A stretch of 64,000 nt of DNA from Oscheius onirici (taxonomy: Eukaryota; Nematoda; Chromadorea; Rhabditida; Rhabditidae): positions 3,458,501 to 3,522,500 of the forward strand of contig OW051470.1 of NCBI GenBank assembly GCA_932521025.1, in the 5' to 3' direction. The notes under the pieces are model-generated. The model was not told where the DNA came from, did not search any database, and saw only the letters and a list, made by a program, of their open reading frames with translations. The position numbers were made by a program, and so were the translations under genes. This document shows, one piece after another, positions 32,831 through 46,100 of this stretch (position 1 is its first letter; each line of letters starts with the position of its first letter).

Positions 32831-34340
32831 TTAAAGGAAATAGGGAGCTGGGGCACGCTGTGGCCTCACACGTTCATCTTCAGGCACCGCGTCAAAGTTT
32901 TTAAATGTTCTTCCGCCATCGGGCTCAATCCGCAAAATGGAGGCGACATTTCCGCATCTATAGCAATAGTTCGGTGCTGGAAAGGAGGATAAAGAGGAGA
33001 AGAAAAATATACTAACCCGACCAGACGGTACAAAGTTTTTCTTCGAAGTAATATCGATGACCTTCATCCACAAGCTGGTGAGAACGGCAAATAAGTTCAA
33101 GTTGGTTATTCTCGCAGAAGTTCTTGACAACGTTCCCGTTGAACAGCCAACCGGCGCCGCGAAGACTTTTCTGCCAATCCTGATCCTGGTCTTCTTCCGG
33201 ATCGGACCACATTATGTCACAGAGTGCTCCCTGATTAGGATAAAAATGAAGAACTATAATATATCAACTACCTGACAAGGAATTTCTCGGAATCTGTCTA
33301 GACTGATTATATGGTCAAATGACTTCATTTCCGGAGATAATCCACCATGGACGCACATAACCTTCTCATCAACCACAGCAGCAATCGGGAGACAGTCAAA
33401 GACCTGAAATCAAAATATTCTGCAAAATATCGTCAAAACAAACCTTGCAAAATGCCCGGTACACAATGGCGTGGCCGTACTTGGAATTGCATTCATCGTA
33501 GAAGCCATAGACCATAGTGATTTTGCGAGACTCATGGTTTCCACGGAGCAAGGTGATCTGGTCAGGATATCTCAACAGATAGCAGAATAGAAGAGTGCAA
33601 GTTTCGAGACTGTAGTATCCGCGATCGACATAATCTCCCATGAAAATGTATTTGGTATCGGGAAGAGGACCGCCTAAAAACATACTTCGAGCTTGAACTA
33701 CACCCCAAACCTGTGCGAAAAAGCTCTAAGAGATCATAAAACTGTCCGTGAATATCGCCGCAAATGGTAACCGGTGATTCAACCGACACAATGTTGGGAA
33801 TCTTCGTTAGGCGTTCTACGAGTCTGAAAAAGTAAATTTGCTAACAGAAATAAGCAAAAACTTACAGAGTACAAAGAGAAACAGCATCTTCTTCTGTGAG
33901 ATATTTACATTTGGAGACATCCTCTATCCATTTGTCAACATCGACTTTACCAGTTCCGCGCCTGAACTCGAATTTCAGTTTAAAGTCTGTTCAAAAAAAA
34001 GAACGCAACAGTAACGCATAAATATCTCGCTTCGAGAACAACAAACCCCTGATTTTCAGGGCAAACTGCAACAATTCAAACCGATTTCTTGATTTTCTCA
34101 ACGGTGAATTGCCGCGCTTGAGTGGTTTTTGGTTCTCGAAGCGAAATATTTATGGGTTACTGTTGCGTTCTTTTTTTTTTGAACAGACTTTAATTACTAA
34201 AACACTTACTGCAGCGGCAGTTGAGCATACTTTAATTCATTTTTATATTCTTCCGGGAGTTGATCATCAGTTGGATATTTTTCGACCTCATAAGTACGGT
34301 CTAGTACGCCATCAGAGGTGTTGCGTTCCTCTTCTGACAT
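32831..34340 (-). CDS. pph-6: PP6-type serine/threonine phosphatase catalytic subunit
   Basis: [12 protein letters not shown] start at 34340, stop at 32831. The metallophosphatase core is intact: [49 protein letters not shown] and [12 protein letters not shown]. The tail [17 protein letters not shown] ends in the family YFL. LFRTGG and the tail favour PP6 over PP4 and PP2A. About 45 extra acidic residues precede the usual N-terminus, encoded by a separate first exon; intron 1 (34208-33965) contains a MITE. PP6 acts with SAPS subunits in mitosis and DNA repair. The start follows TTTATAG directly; GRPEL1 lies 193 nt upstream on the same strand, an operon-like arrangement. Confidence 0.92.
33984..34189. 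mobile_element. AGTCTGTTCAAAA-type MITE (family 2) with TTAA target duplication, in PP6 intron 1
   Basis: The arms AGTCTGTTCAAAAAAAAGAA and complement are flanked on each side by TTAA (33980-33983, 34190-34193), the piggyBac-type target. The interior matches 25256-25453. Confidence 0.85.
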
Positions 34341-34532
34341 CTATAAACTCGTAACGGCACTAAAAATGGAATTAAGCATGTTGTGGGAATCCTTTCGAGA
34401 ACAAATCTACAGATTTTTTTTAAAATTTAGTGCAATCTTTCACCTAGACAGCAAGACAATTGAAACAACAACTATAACAATCTAGCACGAGACCTACGGA
34501 AGAACATATGATAGGATGATCATGGAAAGTAA

Positions 34533-35434
34533 TTATTCGATGACGACACCAACTTGGGCAGCTCGAATTGGACGATCCTTAAGAGAATAACCTATTTTGG
34601 CCACGTGGCCGATGTGTCCGACAGGTTTGTTGCATTGAGCCGTTGGCATTTGGAATACGGCTTCGTGAACGTTGGGGTCGAATTTGTCGCCGTCAGGATT
34701 CACGGGAACAAGACCGTGTTTAGCGAAAGTTTTCAGCAAAACCTATAAATAGAAATTATGAAGATTCAATCGACGAACTAACATTTTTGGTCATAACGAT
34801 TCCAGAATGAAGATCCGTCAACTGCTTGTTACCATTTTTCAATTCTTCCGGCTTCACTGAATTCACGGCTAGATCAAGAATGTCGGCAACCTAAAAACTG
34901 TGAACGATAAAAATTGGCTATAACCTCAAGCAAATCTTTGCAAAACCCCTGTATGGCAAACAGTTTGGCATCTTCCGTCTGCTTTGTTCCTCTTCGCCGC
35001 ACATTTTCTGTTTCAGCCAGCGAACGGCGGTACTTGTCCAAGTTAACTGCAGATTCTTCTCGCAATGTGTCATATTCTTTTAATAATACATCAAAGGCGC
35101 TTTTAGGAATAGCTGTCAGCTCGGCGTCATCTTTGGCATAGGCAGATTTGACGATTTCAAAGAAGTCGGAGCCTAAACATAAAAGTTTGTTGAAAAAAAT
35201 ACTGAAAACTGCTTACCAGCTAGCCGTTTTCCATCCTTGACAATTTCCAATTTGATGTCTTCGTTCGTATCGGCGGCTGTCGAACTAGACTTGAAAAAAG
35301 TGGTCGTTCTGGAAGCAGAGGCGACTTGTAGGAGTTGTCTAAACAAGAAACTATGTGAATACAGCAAAAGATTGATACCTGGACGACGATACAACGCTGC
35401 TAAGCCGGGTAAAACTTCTAGCTACAGCTGACAT
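34533..35434 (-). CDS. GRPEL1: Mitochondrial GrpE-like nucleotide exchange factor (GRPEL1)
   Basis: Start MSAVARSFTRLSSVVSS at 35434 looks like a mitochondrial presequence (Arg/Ser-rich, no acids). A long helix follows (VLLKEYDTLREESAVNLDKY), with YRRSLAETENVRRR, the GrpE signature, then the beta domain LKTFAKHGLVPVNPDGDKFD, PNVHEAVFQMP and GYSLKDRPIRAAQVGVV. It exchanges nucleotide on mitochondrial Hsp70 for protein import and folding. The ATG lies 3 nt after ATTTTTCAG, and the gene probably heads a two-gene unit with PP6. Confidence 0.94.
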
Positions 35435-35753
35435 TTTCTGAAAAATGTTTATGATGCAAAAACTGTGACTGTATGTGACTGACTGTTCAGACAAAAAAGG
35501 CGTTGAAACAGGAAGGTATGTAATACCTTGTGTCGAGAAAATAGTAACATAACAGAGCAAAAATGTGAACAAAATTATGCAAATGGGAGAATAAACGAAA
35601 TGGATGACGGAAATTTGAAAATATGAGATCGGCGGAATTTAAAGGACTGTCTGCAAAACTGGGGCCAGTTTACTTCTTCGTTTCCGATTTTTTAATACTT
35701 CTTGTTCTTTCCCATTTTTAACCTCTACTCATGTTCTACATTACGATTTCAGA

Positions 35754-37197
35754 ATGAACGACGACGATGATCAGAAGGCATATACGTGGGAGGCAGGATA
35801 TGCAGACGGTTCGTTTTTAGCCTTATTTTTCACGTCAACAAGACAATGTACGGCTAACAAGAACTTATTTCAGGCCTAAACTTGCGAGAAGTGCTCGAGG
35901 AAGACGAAGGTGGCTCCATTGAAAAGTCCATTGCCAAATACTTGCTCGATGCTAAGAAACGTCAGCGAAATCAGGAGAAACCGGTGAAAATCAGGCTAGG
36001 AATTGTTAATTTTCAGTTTTCTGTCAAAACAAGCTAACTTTCAGATGAGATATGTCTATCTCGTGTTAGATTGCTCCCAGTATATACAAAACAAAGCCAT
36101 ACCACCTTCCAAGTTCTTTGTGATAATGAAAGTAACTTGTTTTCTATTCTCTTTAGGCCATTTTCAGGCGATAGATACATTTTTGGACAAGTTCTTCGAG
36201 CAGAATCCCATCGCTCAGATTGGAGTTATTGTGTGCAAAGAGAAGAAGGCTGAACGAATAATCAATCTGACTGGAAATATTCGTCAAGTAAAGGAACAGC
36301 TGGCAACTATCACTGAAGCATCCTGTTCCGGAGATTTCTCCCTTCAAAACGGATTACAACTTGCTTTAACTAATTTAAAGTGAGCCAATTAACATTTTCA
36401 AATACACTGGCTTGTTAGAAGTCTTCCGGGACATGTGTCTAAAGAAATCATCGTAGTAATGGCCAGTCTGTCTTCCGTTGATCCTGGTAACATATTCGGG
36501 ACTCTCGAAGTTCTCAAAGCCAGTAATATTCGCTGTTCCGTAATCGGTCTCAGTGCTGAAATGTTCGTATGTAAACAAGCCGCTAAGCTTACTAATGGTT
36601 TGTTGTTTCAGTTTCTTTTTTGAATGATTTCATTCAGGAAAATACGATGTAGTTCTAGACGCCGGTCATTTAGACTTGATAATGGCGCAACATACAACAC
36701 CTCCACCTTCAGCGAAACAGACCGAATGTACAGCTGTCAAAGTAGCATTCCCTCCTCATAAAACAATCACGCAAAAGTCGTTCTGTCAATGGTTTTTTTA
36801 TTTTAGTTGGAATAATTTGAGATTTCAGTCATCCCGGACAGTTGCCAGAAACAAATCGCGGATTTCTTTGCGAGCAGTGCGGAGCTCGTTACTGTTCCCT
36901 ACCTGCTGAATGTCGAGTTTGCAAAATTACTTTAGTAGCGGCTCCCCAGTTGGCCAGAGCTTTCCGACATCTTCTTCCTCTTTCTACATTTAAGACTGTT
37001 CCACTAGAAAAGTAAGTTTTTTTGATCGTGAATTGGTACAAAAACTTACTTTTTCAGCGGCGTCTGCTATGCCTGTGACCGTCCGCTCGTACAAGAAGGA
37101 TTCCAATGCAAGGCGTGCTCATCCATATTCTGCTTTGACTGTGATGTTCATCTTCACGAGAGTTTACACGTTTGTCCGGGTTGTTAACGAGTCATTT
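35754..37197 (+). CDS. GTF2H2: TFIIH subunit p44 (GTF2H2/Ssl1)
   Basis: Begins MNDDDDQKAYTWEAGY; several exons with ~40-nt introns (first 35754-35808, second from 35874). The von Willebrand-like domain is complete: RYVYLVLDCSQYI, QNPIAQIGVIV, NIRQVKEQLATI, SKEIIVVMASLSSVDPGNIF and IRCSVIGLSAEMFVC. The C-terminal zinc modules are GFLCEQCGARYCSLPAECR, VCYACDRPL and CKACSSIFCFDCDVHLHESL, with a final CPGC. p44 activates the XPD helicase in transcription and nucleotide excision repair. The start is 1 nt after GATTTCAG. RSU1 starts 235 nt downstream. Confidence 0.95.
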
Positions 37198-37431
37198 TTT
37201 GTGTTCTACGGGTTTTCTTTCATAAAAAATTATCCATATTTGCCCGAACCAATGTGTACTCAGTCCGCAACAGGCAATGTCTGGCCCCTCTCCTCTAATC
37301 AGCAGTCTCTCGTCTCGATGTACACTCAGCTCCCCCGAATGCCACAGCCGCTGGCTATTGCCCCCTTCCCACGCATCTGACTCTTTCTCATCTTATTTTT
37401 TATTATTTTCGCAGAGACGAATTCCAGTAAT

Positions 37432-38510
37432 ATGCCAAAGGAGAAAAAGAACGAGCCTGTGACGGAGATCGACAATGTCGACAGGGGAATCACTTCCATC
37501 ACTCAAATTCCAAATATTTGTAAGTTTACGAACAAAATTGAGAAAGAAAACGAAAAACTTAGTGGAAATGAGCCATTTGACGCGTCTGACTTTGAGTCAC
37601 AACAAACTGACACAAATTCCGCCTTCCATCGCGGATCTCATCAATCTCCAGGTTATTTGTGCACTTTTTTTATGTTTTCGATCAAATGTTGACGGAAAAT
37701 AGAAAAAGAAGGTCTGTAGATTCTGACTCTGTGGAACAACCAGATCGAAGAACTGCCTTCTAGTATCAGCAGTCTTCCCAAACTCCGTATTCTCAATGTC
37801 GGGTAAGGGACGAAACTAGAACAGGATTAGAAGATATTTAGAATGAATCGTCTCTCGCTCCTTCCCCGTGGTTTTGGATCGTTCCAAGCCCTGGAAATTC
37901 TCGACTTGACCTACAACAATCTTAATGAGAAGAGTCTTCCCGGAAACTTCTTCTTTATGAGTCAGCCTTTCTTTCCTCGTTTTATCACTTCCTTCCAGAG
38001 TCTCTCCGAGCTCTGTATCTCGGAGACAACGACTTCGAAATGCTCCCAGGAGACGTAGAGAATCTCGTCAATCTCCAGGTTTTGGTTCTTCGTGACAATG
38101 ACCTTCTGACCGTTCCCCGCGAACTGGGAAGACTCTCCAAGTTGAAAGAACTCCACATTCAAGGTAAGAAGACGGTTCGAATGGATAACTGTTTACCCGC
38201 AGGAAATCGTCTTGTGAGCATTCCTCCCGAGGTCGGAAATCTGGATCTGATCGGACCGAAACAAGTCTTGAGACTCGAACACAACCCATGGATGCCCAGT
38301 ATTCAGGTAGTTAACTGAACAACAGACAAGAGTTTTGCTTTTCAGGAACAGTTCGAAGCTCACGGAGCCGAGGGAGTGATTGGATACCTTCGGAGCGACA
38401 ATTACAAGTTCAATTACGGTAGACAAGAAGCCTCTACTGGTCCGATACCGCCGAAGAGAAACAAGGAGAAGAAGATTTCAAGGAAAGGCCATCAAGGTCA
38501 ATGTGCTTAG
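37432..38510 (+). CDS. rsu-1: Ras suppressor 1 (RSU1), leucine-rich repeat protein
   Basis: MPKEKKNEPVTE start; LRR units include LTLSHNKLTQIPPSIADL, LWNNQIEELPSSISSLP, GMNRLSLLPRGFGSFQALE, DLTYNNLNEKSLPGNFF, LVLRDNDLLTVPREL and LKELHIQGNRLVSIPPEVGN, nearly collinear with human RSU1. The C-terminus keeps the family basic tail KEKKISRK. RSU1 binds PINCH in the ILK-PINCH-parvin complex at integrin adhesions. Intron 1 is 43 nt (GTAAGTTT...CTTAG). An acceptor CGCAG lies 22 nt before the ATG. Confidence 0.95.
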
Positions 38511-38708
38511 GTACTCGAGCGTCAAGATCGTCCCCTCAGTTCCCATCAATCTATTCGCTACCAGCCCGCATATGATTAGATTCTTGACCATGTGCGGGCT
38601 GAGACTATCTTGACGCGCAAAGCTCTGCTCAATACTCTTGTCATCCTATTGGTGCTCTGTATCAAATACTGCCTTCTAATAAAGCGATATTCATTCTATT
38701 CACATTGT

Positions 38709-39939
38709 TCAAAGCGATTTCTTGTCGACTTCAAATGAGCCAGGCGGGAGACTGATCGGACGAGAGGGAAAAGTCGGAGCTGTGAGGACACTCGACTTGA
38801 CCGACTCCTTCACCTCGCTATTCTTGATCTGACTCATTTGTTCCTTCGAATTCGGCTGCGAGTTGATTCGACTGGTATTCCTCGTCCTGGCCGAGTCCTT
38901 TGGTCTCTGTTTCGGCGTCTGGACCACCGTCGTCTTCTTTCTCGTGCTCATTCGGAACGATGGCTTCATTGGCGAAGAAGGTCCTGGCACAATTGGGGGC
39001 AGCGAGACCGCGTCCTGTTCCTTCGGCTTGTTCTTCGACACAGCACTGGCTATGATCGAGCCGACTGGCTTCTTGTGCGGCGTTTCCGTCTTCACGGGTC
39101 TGAGACTGCTCAACGGCTTGGTCGACTTCATTGGAGTCAGCTGTGGTGTTGCGTCAGTCCGGATGTCGTCCTCAGGTTTGGCCGGCTCAACTGTCATCTG
39201 TCCCTCTGGCACTTGTTCCACCTTTGTCTCAGCCATTTCGAACTGAAAGAGTTTCAAGAAAGAGTAAAATGGTCACCTGATAGGCCTTGATTTCGACTTC
39301 GACCGGCTGAACGACCTTCAACTTCATCTGGATGGTCAATTCTTCGCCTCCGTCGTGGAAATGTTCCTCTCCTCGAATGACTCTTTTCTTTTGTCCGTCC
39401 GCCATTAATCCGACCACCATGTAGCACCTTCTCGTCATCCTTTCCAGTATCTCCTGAACGTATTCGACGACAGTCTCGGCTACTTTGATGCCGTGCGGGA
39501 CGGCTTCTTTCTTCAGCTCCGTCAGCAGCTCTTCAGCTCGACCCGTCTTGTCCATCAAGACCTGTAGGACGAGTTTGTAAGGACTGTCAGGACTGGGAGC
39601 CACGATGACTTTCTTGGTAGAACTTTGGGGCTGGATCGGAGTGAGAGGTTTCTTCCTATGAGGCACTACCATGACCTGTACCTTCGAGTTCGGCTGGAGA
39701 TCTTTCCGGACAAAGATGTCGTCGGCACATTCTCCCAGTGCGGCAGCTTCCATCTCCTCGGCATTCTTCCTCTCACTGTCTGTCATTTTGTCCTCTCGAC
39801 CGTAGAATGTCCTGTGGCGTTCGGCTTCTTGACGGATGTAGCAGATGAAGACGATGACGAATGACAGCAGAATACATCCTGCGGCGATCGCTCGGTCCGT
39901 CCACCAGGGCACTGGGATACACTTCGCACACTGCGACAT
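38709..39939 (-). CDS. Single-pass membrane protein of unknown function
   Basis: Two exons, 39939-39277 and 39242-38709, about 398 residues. Start MSQCAKCIPVPWWTDRAI, then one membrane helix (AAGCILLSFVIVFICYI), then Arg-rich and acidic sequence, so the bulk is probably cytosolic. A folded middle (SPYKLVLQVLMDKTGRAEEL to RCYMVVGLMADGQKK) is followed by a Pro/Ser/Lys-rich disordered tail. I do not recognise the family. The opposite strand is also open here because of codon bias; the minus-strand reading is preferred for its splice sites and membrane helix. Confidence 0.7.
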
Positions 39940-40445
39940 CTTCCGTTTGATGGACTCTTTTAATTGCACTAATACCGTTTAAAATATTCCGTATTTCCAA
40001 AACAAAAAGTTGCTTTGTTTTTTGAAACTAAAGGCGACTTCAGTTTTTTTTTTTTTCAAAATCTAGTTTTTGAATAAGTTAAGAAAAACTTCTAATGAAC
40101 TTCCCGTCTCTTTGATTTCTCGACATGTCGAGAATGGCGCTTCGTGACTTGCGTATCACAAGTCCTCACTTTTCCGGTAGACGCCATCACGGCGAATGAC
40201 TTAGGATAAATTTAATCTGGATTAGCTGCTCTTCTTCCCATCGATCTCTTATATCTTCTTCTTTTATTCAGACGGAATTTTGTCAATTTTCCTTGACACA
40301 ATATCCTGTTAATATCCTGTCATTCTCCAGTTATATTTTGGGACTCTCTTCGGATATCTTTCCAGACAAAAAAAGTTCAGGTAATATACACTAACTCGAT
40401 CTCCGCTTCGAGTTGTTCTAGCGCGGCCATGTGCTGCAGAATGTG
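39940..40445. promoter_or_regulatory. Divergent upstream region
   Basis: It lies between the membrane-protein gene (-) and the Cid1-type gene (+). No gene is seen. A perfect 18-bp palindrome TTCTCGACATGTCGAGAA is at 40117-40134. Confidence 0.45.
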
Positions 40446-42375
40446 ATGTCGCCCAACGAGAAATCAACTTCTACGAAAGTCAAAAACGGAAAAATGGCTG
40501 TCTCTTCACAGGCTGCGGCCTACTTGTGCGAGTTCAGAACACCGCTCGCTGCATTCTGTTCGTTTTCCCCCTTTCTTATTCGATAAAGTGTCTCTCAGGT
40601 CTTCCAGTGATAGATATGCAAAATGACTGCTACGGGAATGCTCTTCGACATATGAGCGTCACGTGAGTTGAATCAGTTCCTTTTCAAAGTTTCTCTCCAG
40701 ACCGTCCAGTGGTTTCACTCGACCGACCACCATCAAGACTCGTCCAGCAGTCGAATGTACCGAGATCTGCAACGCTATCAAACGATTCAAAGGTTTTTGG
40801 TCTTTTGTAGCAAGTAAATTCATTTTTAGATGTGACCCGTCAGAGAGACAGCAAGATGGAGTTGATCGAGCAGTTCCGAAACGAACTGGAAGAGTATCTG
40901 ACCAACGCTTTGCCCAATATGAGTGGTCGGGTCGTCCGACTGGAGGTATTGAGAGACTCTTCATAAAAACAATCGAATTCAGATCTACGGTTCGATGAAG
41001 AATGGTTTCGGGACAAACGACTGCGACGTGGACATGAGTCTCGTCTTTCTCCCGAGCAAACCCAATTGGGTCAATTGTAACGGTGACGTGGTTATGAAGG
41101 AGGTAGCCAAGGTGCTCGTCGATTATCCAAAGACTCTGGACGAGAGATTCATCGCCGCCAAGGTTCCCATCGTTCGATTCAGAGGAGTCAACATGGACAT
41201 CGAGGCAGAGTGAGTCTATTGAGTCTTTCTCTCTGTTCGCTGTGAGACAAATCGGTACGAATTAAAAGAGCTAACGATTAATACGATTTCTTAATTTATG
41301 ACCTTTTTTTGCTCCAGTGTGTATAGGTAGATTTGTTTCGATTGGATCCGTAAAGAGCAATGTTCCAAGAAATTACCGAGCAGAAAAAACGGCTCTTTTC
41401 AGCATCAGTTACAACAATCAGCTGGCTTTGTTTAACACATGTCTCTTGCGCCAGTACTGTGAATGGGACCAAGCTCGTCTTCCTGCTCTAGGCGTCTGGA
41501 TCAAGACGGTCAGTCGTACTCACAACCAAGTTTAATCCAAGTTCAGTGGGCTAAGAGATGTGGAATTGGAGATGCCTCAAAGGGAGGTCTCTCCTCGTAC
41601 GCATGGATCATCATGCTCATTTACTACCTACAAAATGTCGGCAAACCGGGACTTCTGCGTCATCTCCAACAAGAGCCGAAATCTGGAATCAAACAGAGAG
41701 AAATGGTGACTGGATACGATGTCTACTTTTGGAAGTTTGTTGATGTAAGTCAATCTTTATCCACACAAAGTGCATTCAGCCCCATGAAACTACCAAAAGG
41801 AACATGTCTCTTCACGACATTTTCGTCGGATTCCTCGACTTTTATGTCTCCTTCTTCCAATTCAGACGACATGTGAGTGTTGCGAAGAAAAATGTAAAAA
41901 GCATGCTCTAGGACATGGTCCAGATCAGGAGTGACAACTGGCTGGACTCTCAACGCCCAGATCGATTTAAATGTCACACAATCTGCATCCAGGATCCCTT
42001 CGAGATCGGTATGTCGTCATTTTCAACTTTACAAACAGTTCTTTATAGATCACAACCTGGGTCAAGGAGTTGACGGTGAGATGCTCGAGTACATCATTCA
42101 GTGTCTCATGAAGTCAAAGACGATCATGCTGGACAGCAGTAATCGAGAGAGATTCCTGACAGAGCGAGGAATAGTCGAGTTATCCCAAATGGACGGTCAA
42201 TTGATCAAAGACTACGCCGACTTTCTTCTCCACAGCTGTACTCTCGACTGTCCGCCTCCAGTCCGTCACTTTTTCCGCGACCGAACAAGTTTGTCTTGTG
42301 TCTTTTCATTTTTCTAATTAATTTTCAGTGTCCTCGTGCACAAATATTCGGAACCACAACAACAATAGTCTGTGA
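40446..42375 (+). CDS. Cid1-family non-canonical poly(A)/poly(U) RNA polymerase
   Basis: Eleven exons: 40446-40557, 40599-40662, 40701-40792, 40830-40945, 40983-41209, 41403-41508, 41547-41744, 41780-41872, 41912-42008, 42049-42288 and 42329-42375. The nucleotidyltransferase signature is intact: YGSMKNGFGTNDCDVDMSLV (Gly-Ser and the two metal Asp) and the third Asp in VNMDIEADIS. The central and PAP-associated domains are seen in LPALGVWIKTWAKRCGI, GLSSYAWIIMLIYYLQ and HDIFVGFLDFYVSFFQF. Such enzymes add A or U tails to RNA (GLD-2, CDE-1/PUP, TUT4/7); which base cannot be told here. There are no zinc fingers or RNA-binding domain, so it is the short form. Intron 5 is 193 nt. Confidence 0.9.
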
Positions 42376-43186
42376 TACTCCCCTCGTCGTCCCCTTGAGC
42401 TTTATCCTCCTCAATTCCTTTCTTTGCATTCATGTACATATGTCTTTCTCCGACTCTTTTCATTAATCTTGAGCCTTCGCTACCTCTTGAGGAGCGTGCC
42501 TTATTGCTCGTGCTCAAGCGCCCCGTAACTTGTACATTGGTACGAGTGTGTCTCGGCTGTGCCTCACTCTCGAGACTCATCGCATGCATATTCTGTACTC
42601 GTTTGTGTTTACAACGAAAATCCTATTTCACTTTTGTCCGATAAACTCTGCAGCACATTTGGTCAATTTCTCATTTATCCTGTTGACGAAATCTGGAAAT
42701 ATCGGATCTGACCTCGTCTTAGAGAATTTGGCGCCAAATTAACAGCTGATAGGGCACATGCGACGATTACGTATCGCCGTTTTACACTCAACTTTGCAGG
42801 GACCTGGGAGTCAGTCAGTAGTTCCTAGTTTTGAGTTTTTTGTTCATTTCAGTTGGTCTCTTTTGAAAAGTTATTAAAAAAGTTAGAACAGTTGTAGGAA
42901 GAAGGCAGGAAAGAACAGAACGAACATGACCGTTTTATTGTCCGAAAGTTTTCATTTTCTCCACTTCCCAGAGCTTGAAAATTTGACCAATAGTTTTTTT
43001 TTACGAGTAACAGTTGTAAAAGTTGGTCGCTTCCGTTTGAACCGTGAAACCGAAAATATAAAAAAGCGAGACGATACATAACTTTACTATCAAATTCAGC
43101 CAATGTATGCGCTTTTGTTTGCTGAGCAAGCGAAATTTTGTTTTCTCTATTTTCTTCGATTCGGACCATTCAATTTAAAGGATCTC
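42376..43186. other. Intergenic region before HIRA
   Basis: About 810 nt with no gene recognised. The first part is the 3' UTR of the Cid1-type gene, the last part the HIRA upstream region, which is AT-rich. Confidence 0.5.
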
Positions 43187-46100
43187 ATGGCTGGACTCGT
43201 TCTGGCACCTTGGGTAAACCACGATGGCGGGGCCATCTATTCTGTAGATATTCATCCCTTTGAGGACAAATTCGTGACTTCTGGACAGGCAGATGTGAGT
43301 CTTTTTGAAACAAAGTTTGATAGGAAATTCAGACGGGGAGAGATGGTCTGGTAGCAGTTTGGAACCTGGTTCCGATCAGAAGTCTGGAAGCGGCAAAGGA
43401 CGAGAATATTCCGAAACTGTTGGCCAAGATCCCGCTAAATTCCGGAGTGAATTGTGCCAGATGGTCGACCGACGGTCGAATGCTTGCCTGTGCTTCGGAC
43501 GACAAGACTGTCACCATTTATGAATACGGTTTGATCTCGCTCCCGAAAGTTTAAACGCAAATCGATTTAGATGGACGTGTTAAGTCGTCGGGAACAGTCG
43601 GAAAGAAATCGGCCACAGCAGTCGAGAAATATCGAATTCATCAGAGCATTCACTCTCATTCGATGGAGGTTCTGGCTGTGGCTTGGTCTCCAGACGGAAG
43701 ATATCTCGCTTCGGCCTCGATGGACGATACTGTAGTCGTCTGGAATGCCAAGAAATTACCAGGTGAGAGATTTTGTAATTTAATAGGGTTCTTCAGAGAA
43801 AATTGTCGTCTTGGATGCGAAAAGAAGCGGTCATCGAGGAGCAGTCAAAGGAATTGCCTGGGATCCGATTGGCAAATATCTGGCAACCCAATCAGCCGAC
43901 AAATCTGTCAAGATTTGGACGACTGACGACTGGAAAGTGGAACAGACTGTCACTGAGCCCTTCAAAACAGTGCGTTCATCAGTTTCACTTTATCAGAAAT
44001 CTTCTAGAGTGCCCAGACGACAATGTTTTTCCGTCTGGCCTGGTCGGCCGAAGGACAGTATCTGTTCACGCCGGGAGCCATGAACCACGAAGGACCAGTC
44101 GCTCAGATTATTCGAAGGAAAGACTGGGATCTGTCGAGAGATTTCGTCGGGTACAGAAAAGCCGTGACGTGTGTCAGTGTCTGTCCCCGAATGATCAACT
44201 ACGTCGACAGCAACAATGCTAACCTGAGAGTAAGAAATCTTCTTTTGTTCTGCTTACAGGTACTCATTTCAGGTGTCTATAGTAGCTATTGGATCGAGAG
44301 ACAAGTCTCTTTCCGTCTTCGCCTTCCCGATGGTCAAACGACCACTTCTCGTCCTTACAAGTCTCTTCAAACACTCCATTTCCGATCTCTCCTGGAAGGA
44401 ACTCGATCTGGTTGTCTGTTCTCAAGACGGAACCATCAAGTTCTTTTCCTTCCAGGAGAAGGCTGTCGGGGAACTGCTGTCCCCTTCTGACATGGTTTGT
44501 CTATTGTTTTGTCATTTTATATTGACAAGTTCAGGGCTCGGAATGTGAGAAACTGTACAAAACGAGACCGACTCAATTCGGAACAGAAAATGGCTGTTCT
44601 GAAGATAATCCCTTTGACAGTACTTTCATTGAAACTGCGGAGCAGCTTCTGGCCAAGAAAACGGCCGACGCTAACAAGTCTAAAGCCCATACAATCGAAC
44701 CACAGCAACCCACCCCGGCACAATCCCAAGCCAGAAAACAGGCAGAGATTTTGGCTGAGACGAGGAAGGAACAAGTCGAAACTCGAACCGATGGAAAGAG
44801 ACGAATCCAGCCAATTTTTTTGTCCTCAACTGTCGACGACGACGCACCTGTTCAGCCGTAAGTTAGCTGTCGATATCGTAACAAACAAGTGCTTTCCAGA
44901 CAGCCTGATCCAGCTCCGAAGAGAGTCGAAGTTGTGACCACGATCGTGGTCAAGTCTTCTGTCAAGTCAAAAGAACAACCACCGTCTCCGAAGAAGAGGA
45001 AAATCGAGACTTCGACAGATGATTCTACGTCGAGTGACAGTAGTGACGGGGAAATGGAAACATCCGAAGCGGAGACAGTCGCAGTAACATCAGATTCTAA
45101 AAAGATCGAAGGACCTTCCACGACGAATCAGATGATGACAGCAGATTTCAAGAAGCCCTCTTTGAGAACATTTGCCATGACTAGAGTTACCGTTGGAGAC
45201 AAGGAGACCATTTTGGACATGCCAGAGCGTCGAAACAACTTTTCGGAACATGTGATTGGGGTGAGTTAGACTGTTCTACTGCTCTGTTGTTTAAAAAAAA
45301 CTGTATGAAGAGAATGCTCTAATGGAGAAAATTCAGGCTCCCGGAGAATCAATAGCAGTTGACAATGAGTGGAAATGTGTGGGAGTAGATGCTAGTCGTG
45401 TGACTCTCAACAGAGGAGAAACGATGGTCTGGGCTGTTTTGGTCGACCCACCTGTTGCCACAGTGTCGGCCAACAGGTAGTCTATTATTTGTTGTGAAAC
45501 TAACACTAAATTACAGAATAATCACCGCTGTCGGTTGTTTCGATCGATCGATCCGCATTTTCGCCTCCTCTTCTGGTCGTCTTCATTGTTGTCTACAGCT
45601 CGACTCGTCTCCAGTACGGGTAGGAGTTAATGGCGGAAAAGTCTTTGTTTTGACCCAGAGCGGCAAGTTCAGTTCATGGTTTGTCCTTTTAAACTTCAAA
45701 AGTAGTAATAATTTTTAGGGATGTCGAGAAGAGAAAGGCGATTCTGTCGCGAGTACCTGTCTCAGACTGTGTGACCAAAGACGACCATCTTCAGTCAATC
45801 AACATCACCTCTTTCGGTCTTCCCGTGCTTAGTTTTTCAAACGGAGATGTTTTTACCTATGCGAGTGACTTGCAAGTCTGGCAGATTGCCGACTCGCCTT
45901 GTTCTCTAATGAAATTGAGCAGGACTGTCGACACGAGAGAGATTGGAGATGGACACATTGGACGGGCATTGAACAGACGGAGAAGGTCCATTGTTTTTCT
46001 ATCAAAACTAAAGCTTTTTTTCAGATTTGGTCCTCTCCCCAATACTCCTGTTCTGGTGAGAAACAGTATCAGTGAGACACAGCTGGAGTCATGGCTGAAC

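Noticed and set aside
38838-39290. Long plus-strand open frames opposite the membrane-protein gene
   Set aside because: Codon-bias shadow; the minus strand gives a signal-anchor helix, proper splice sites and a plausible protein.
40441-40446. Earlier ATG at 40441 for the Cid1-type gene
   Set aside because: Followed at once by a stop (ATGTGA); the ATG at 40446 opens the correct frame.
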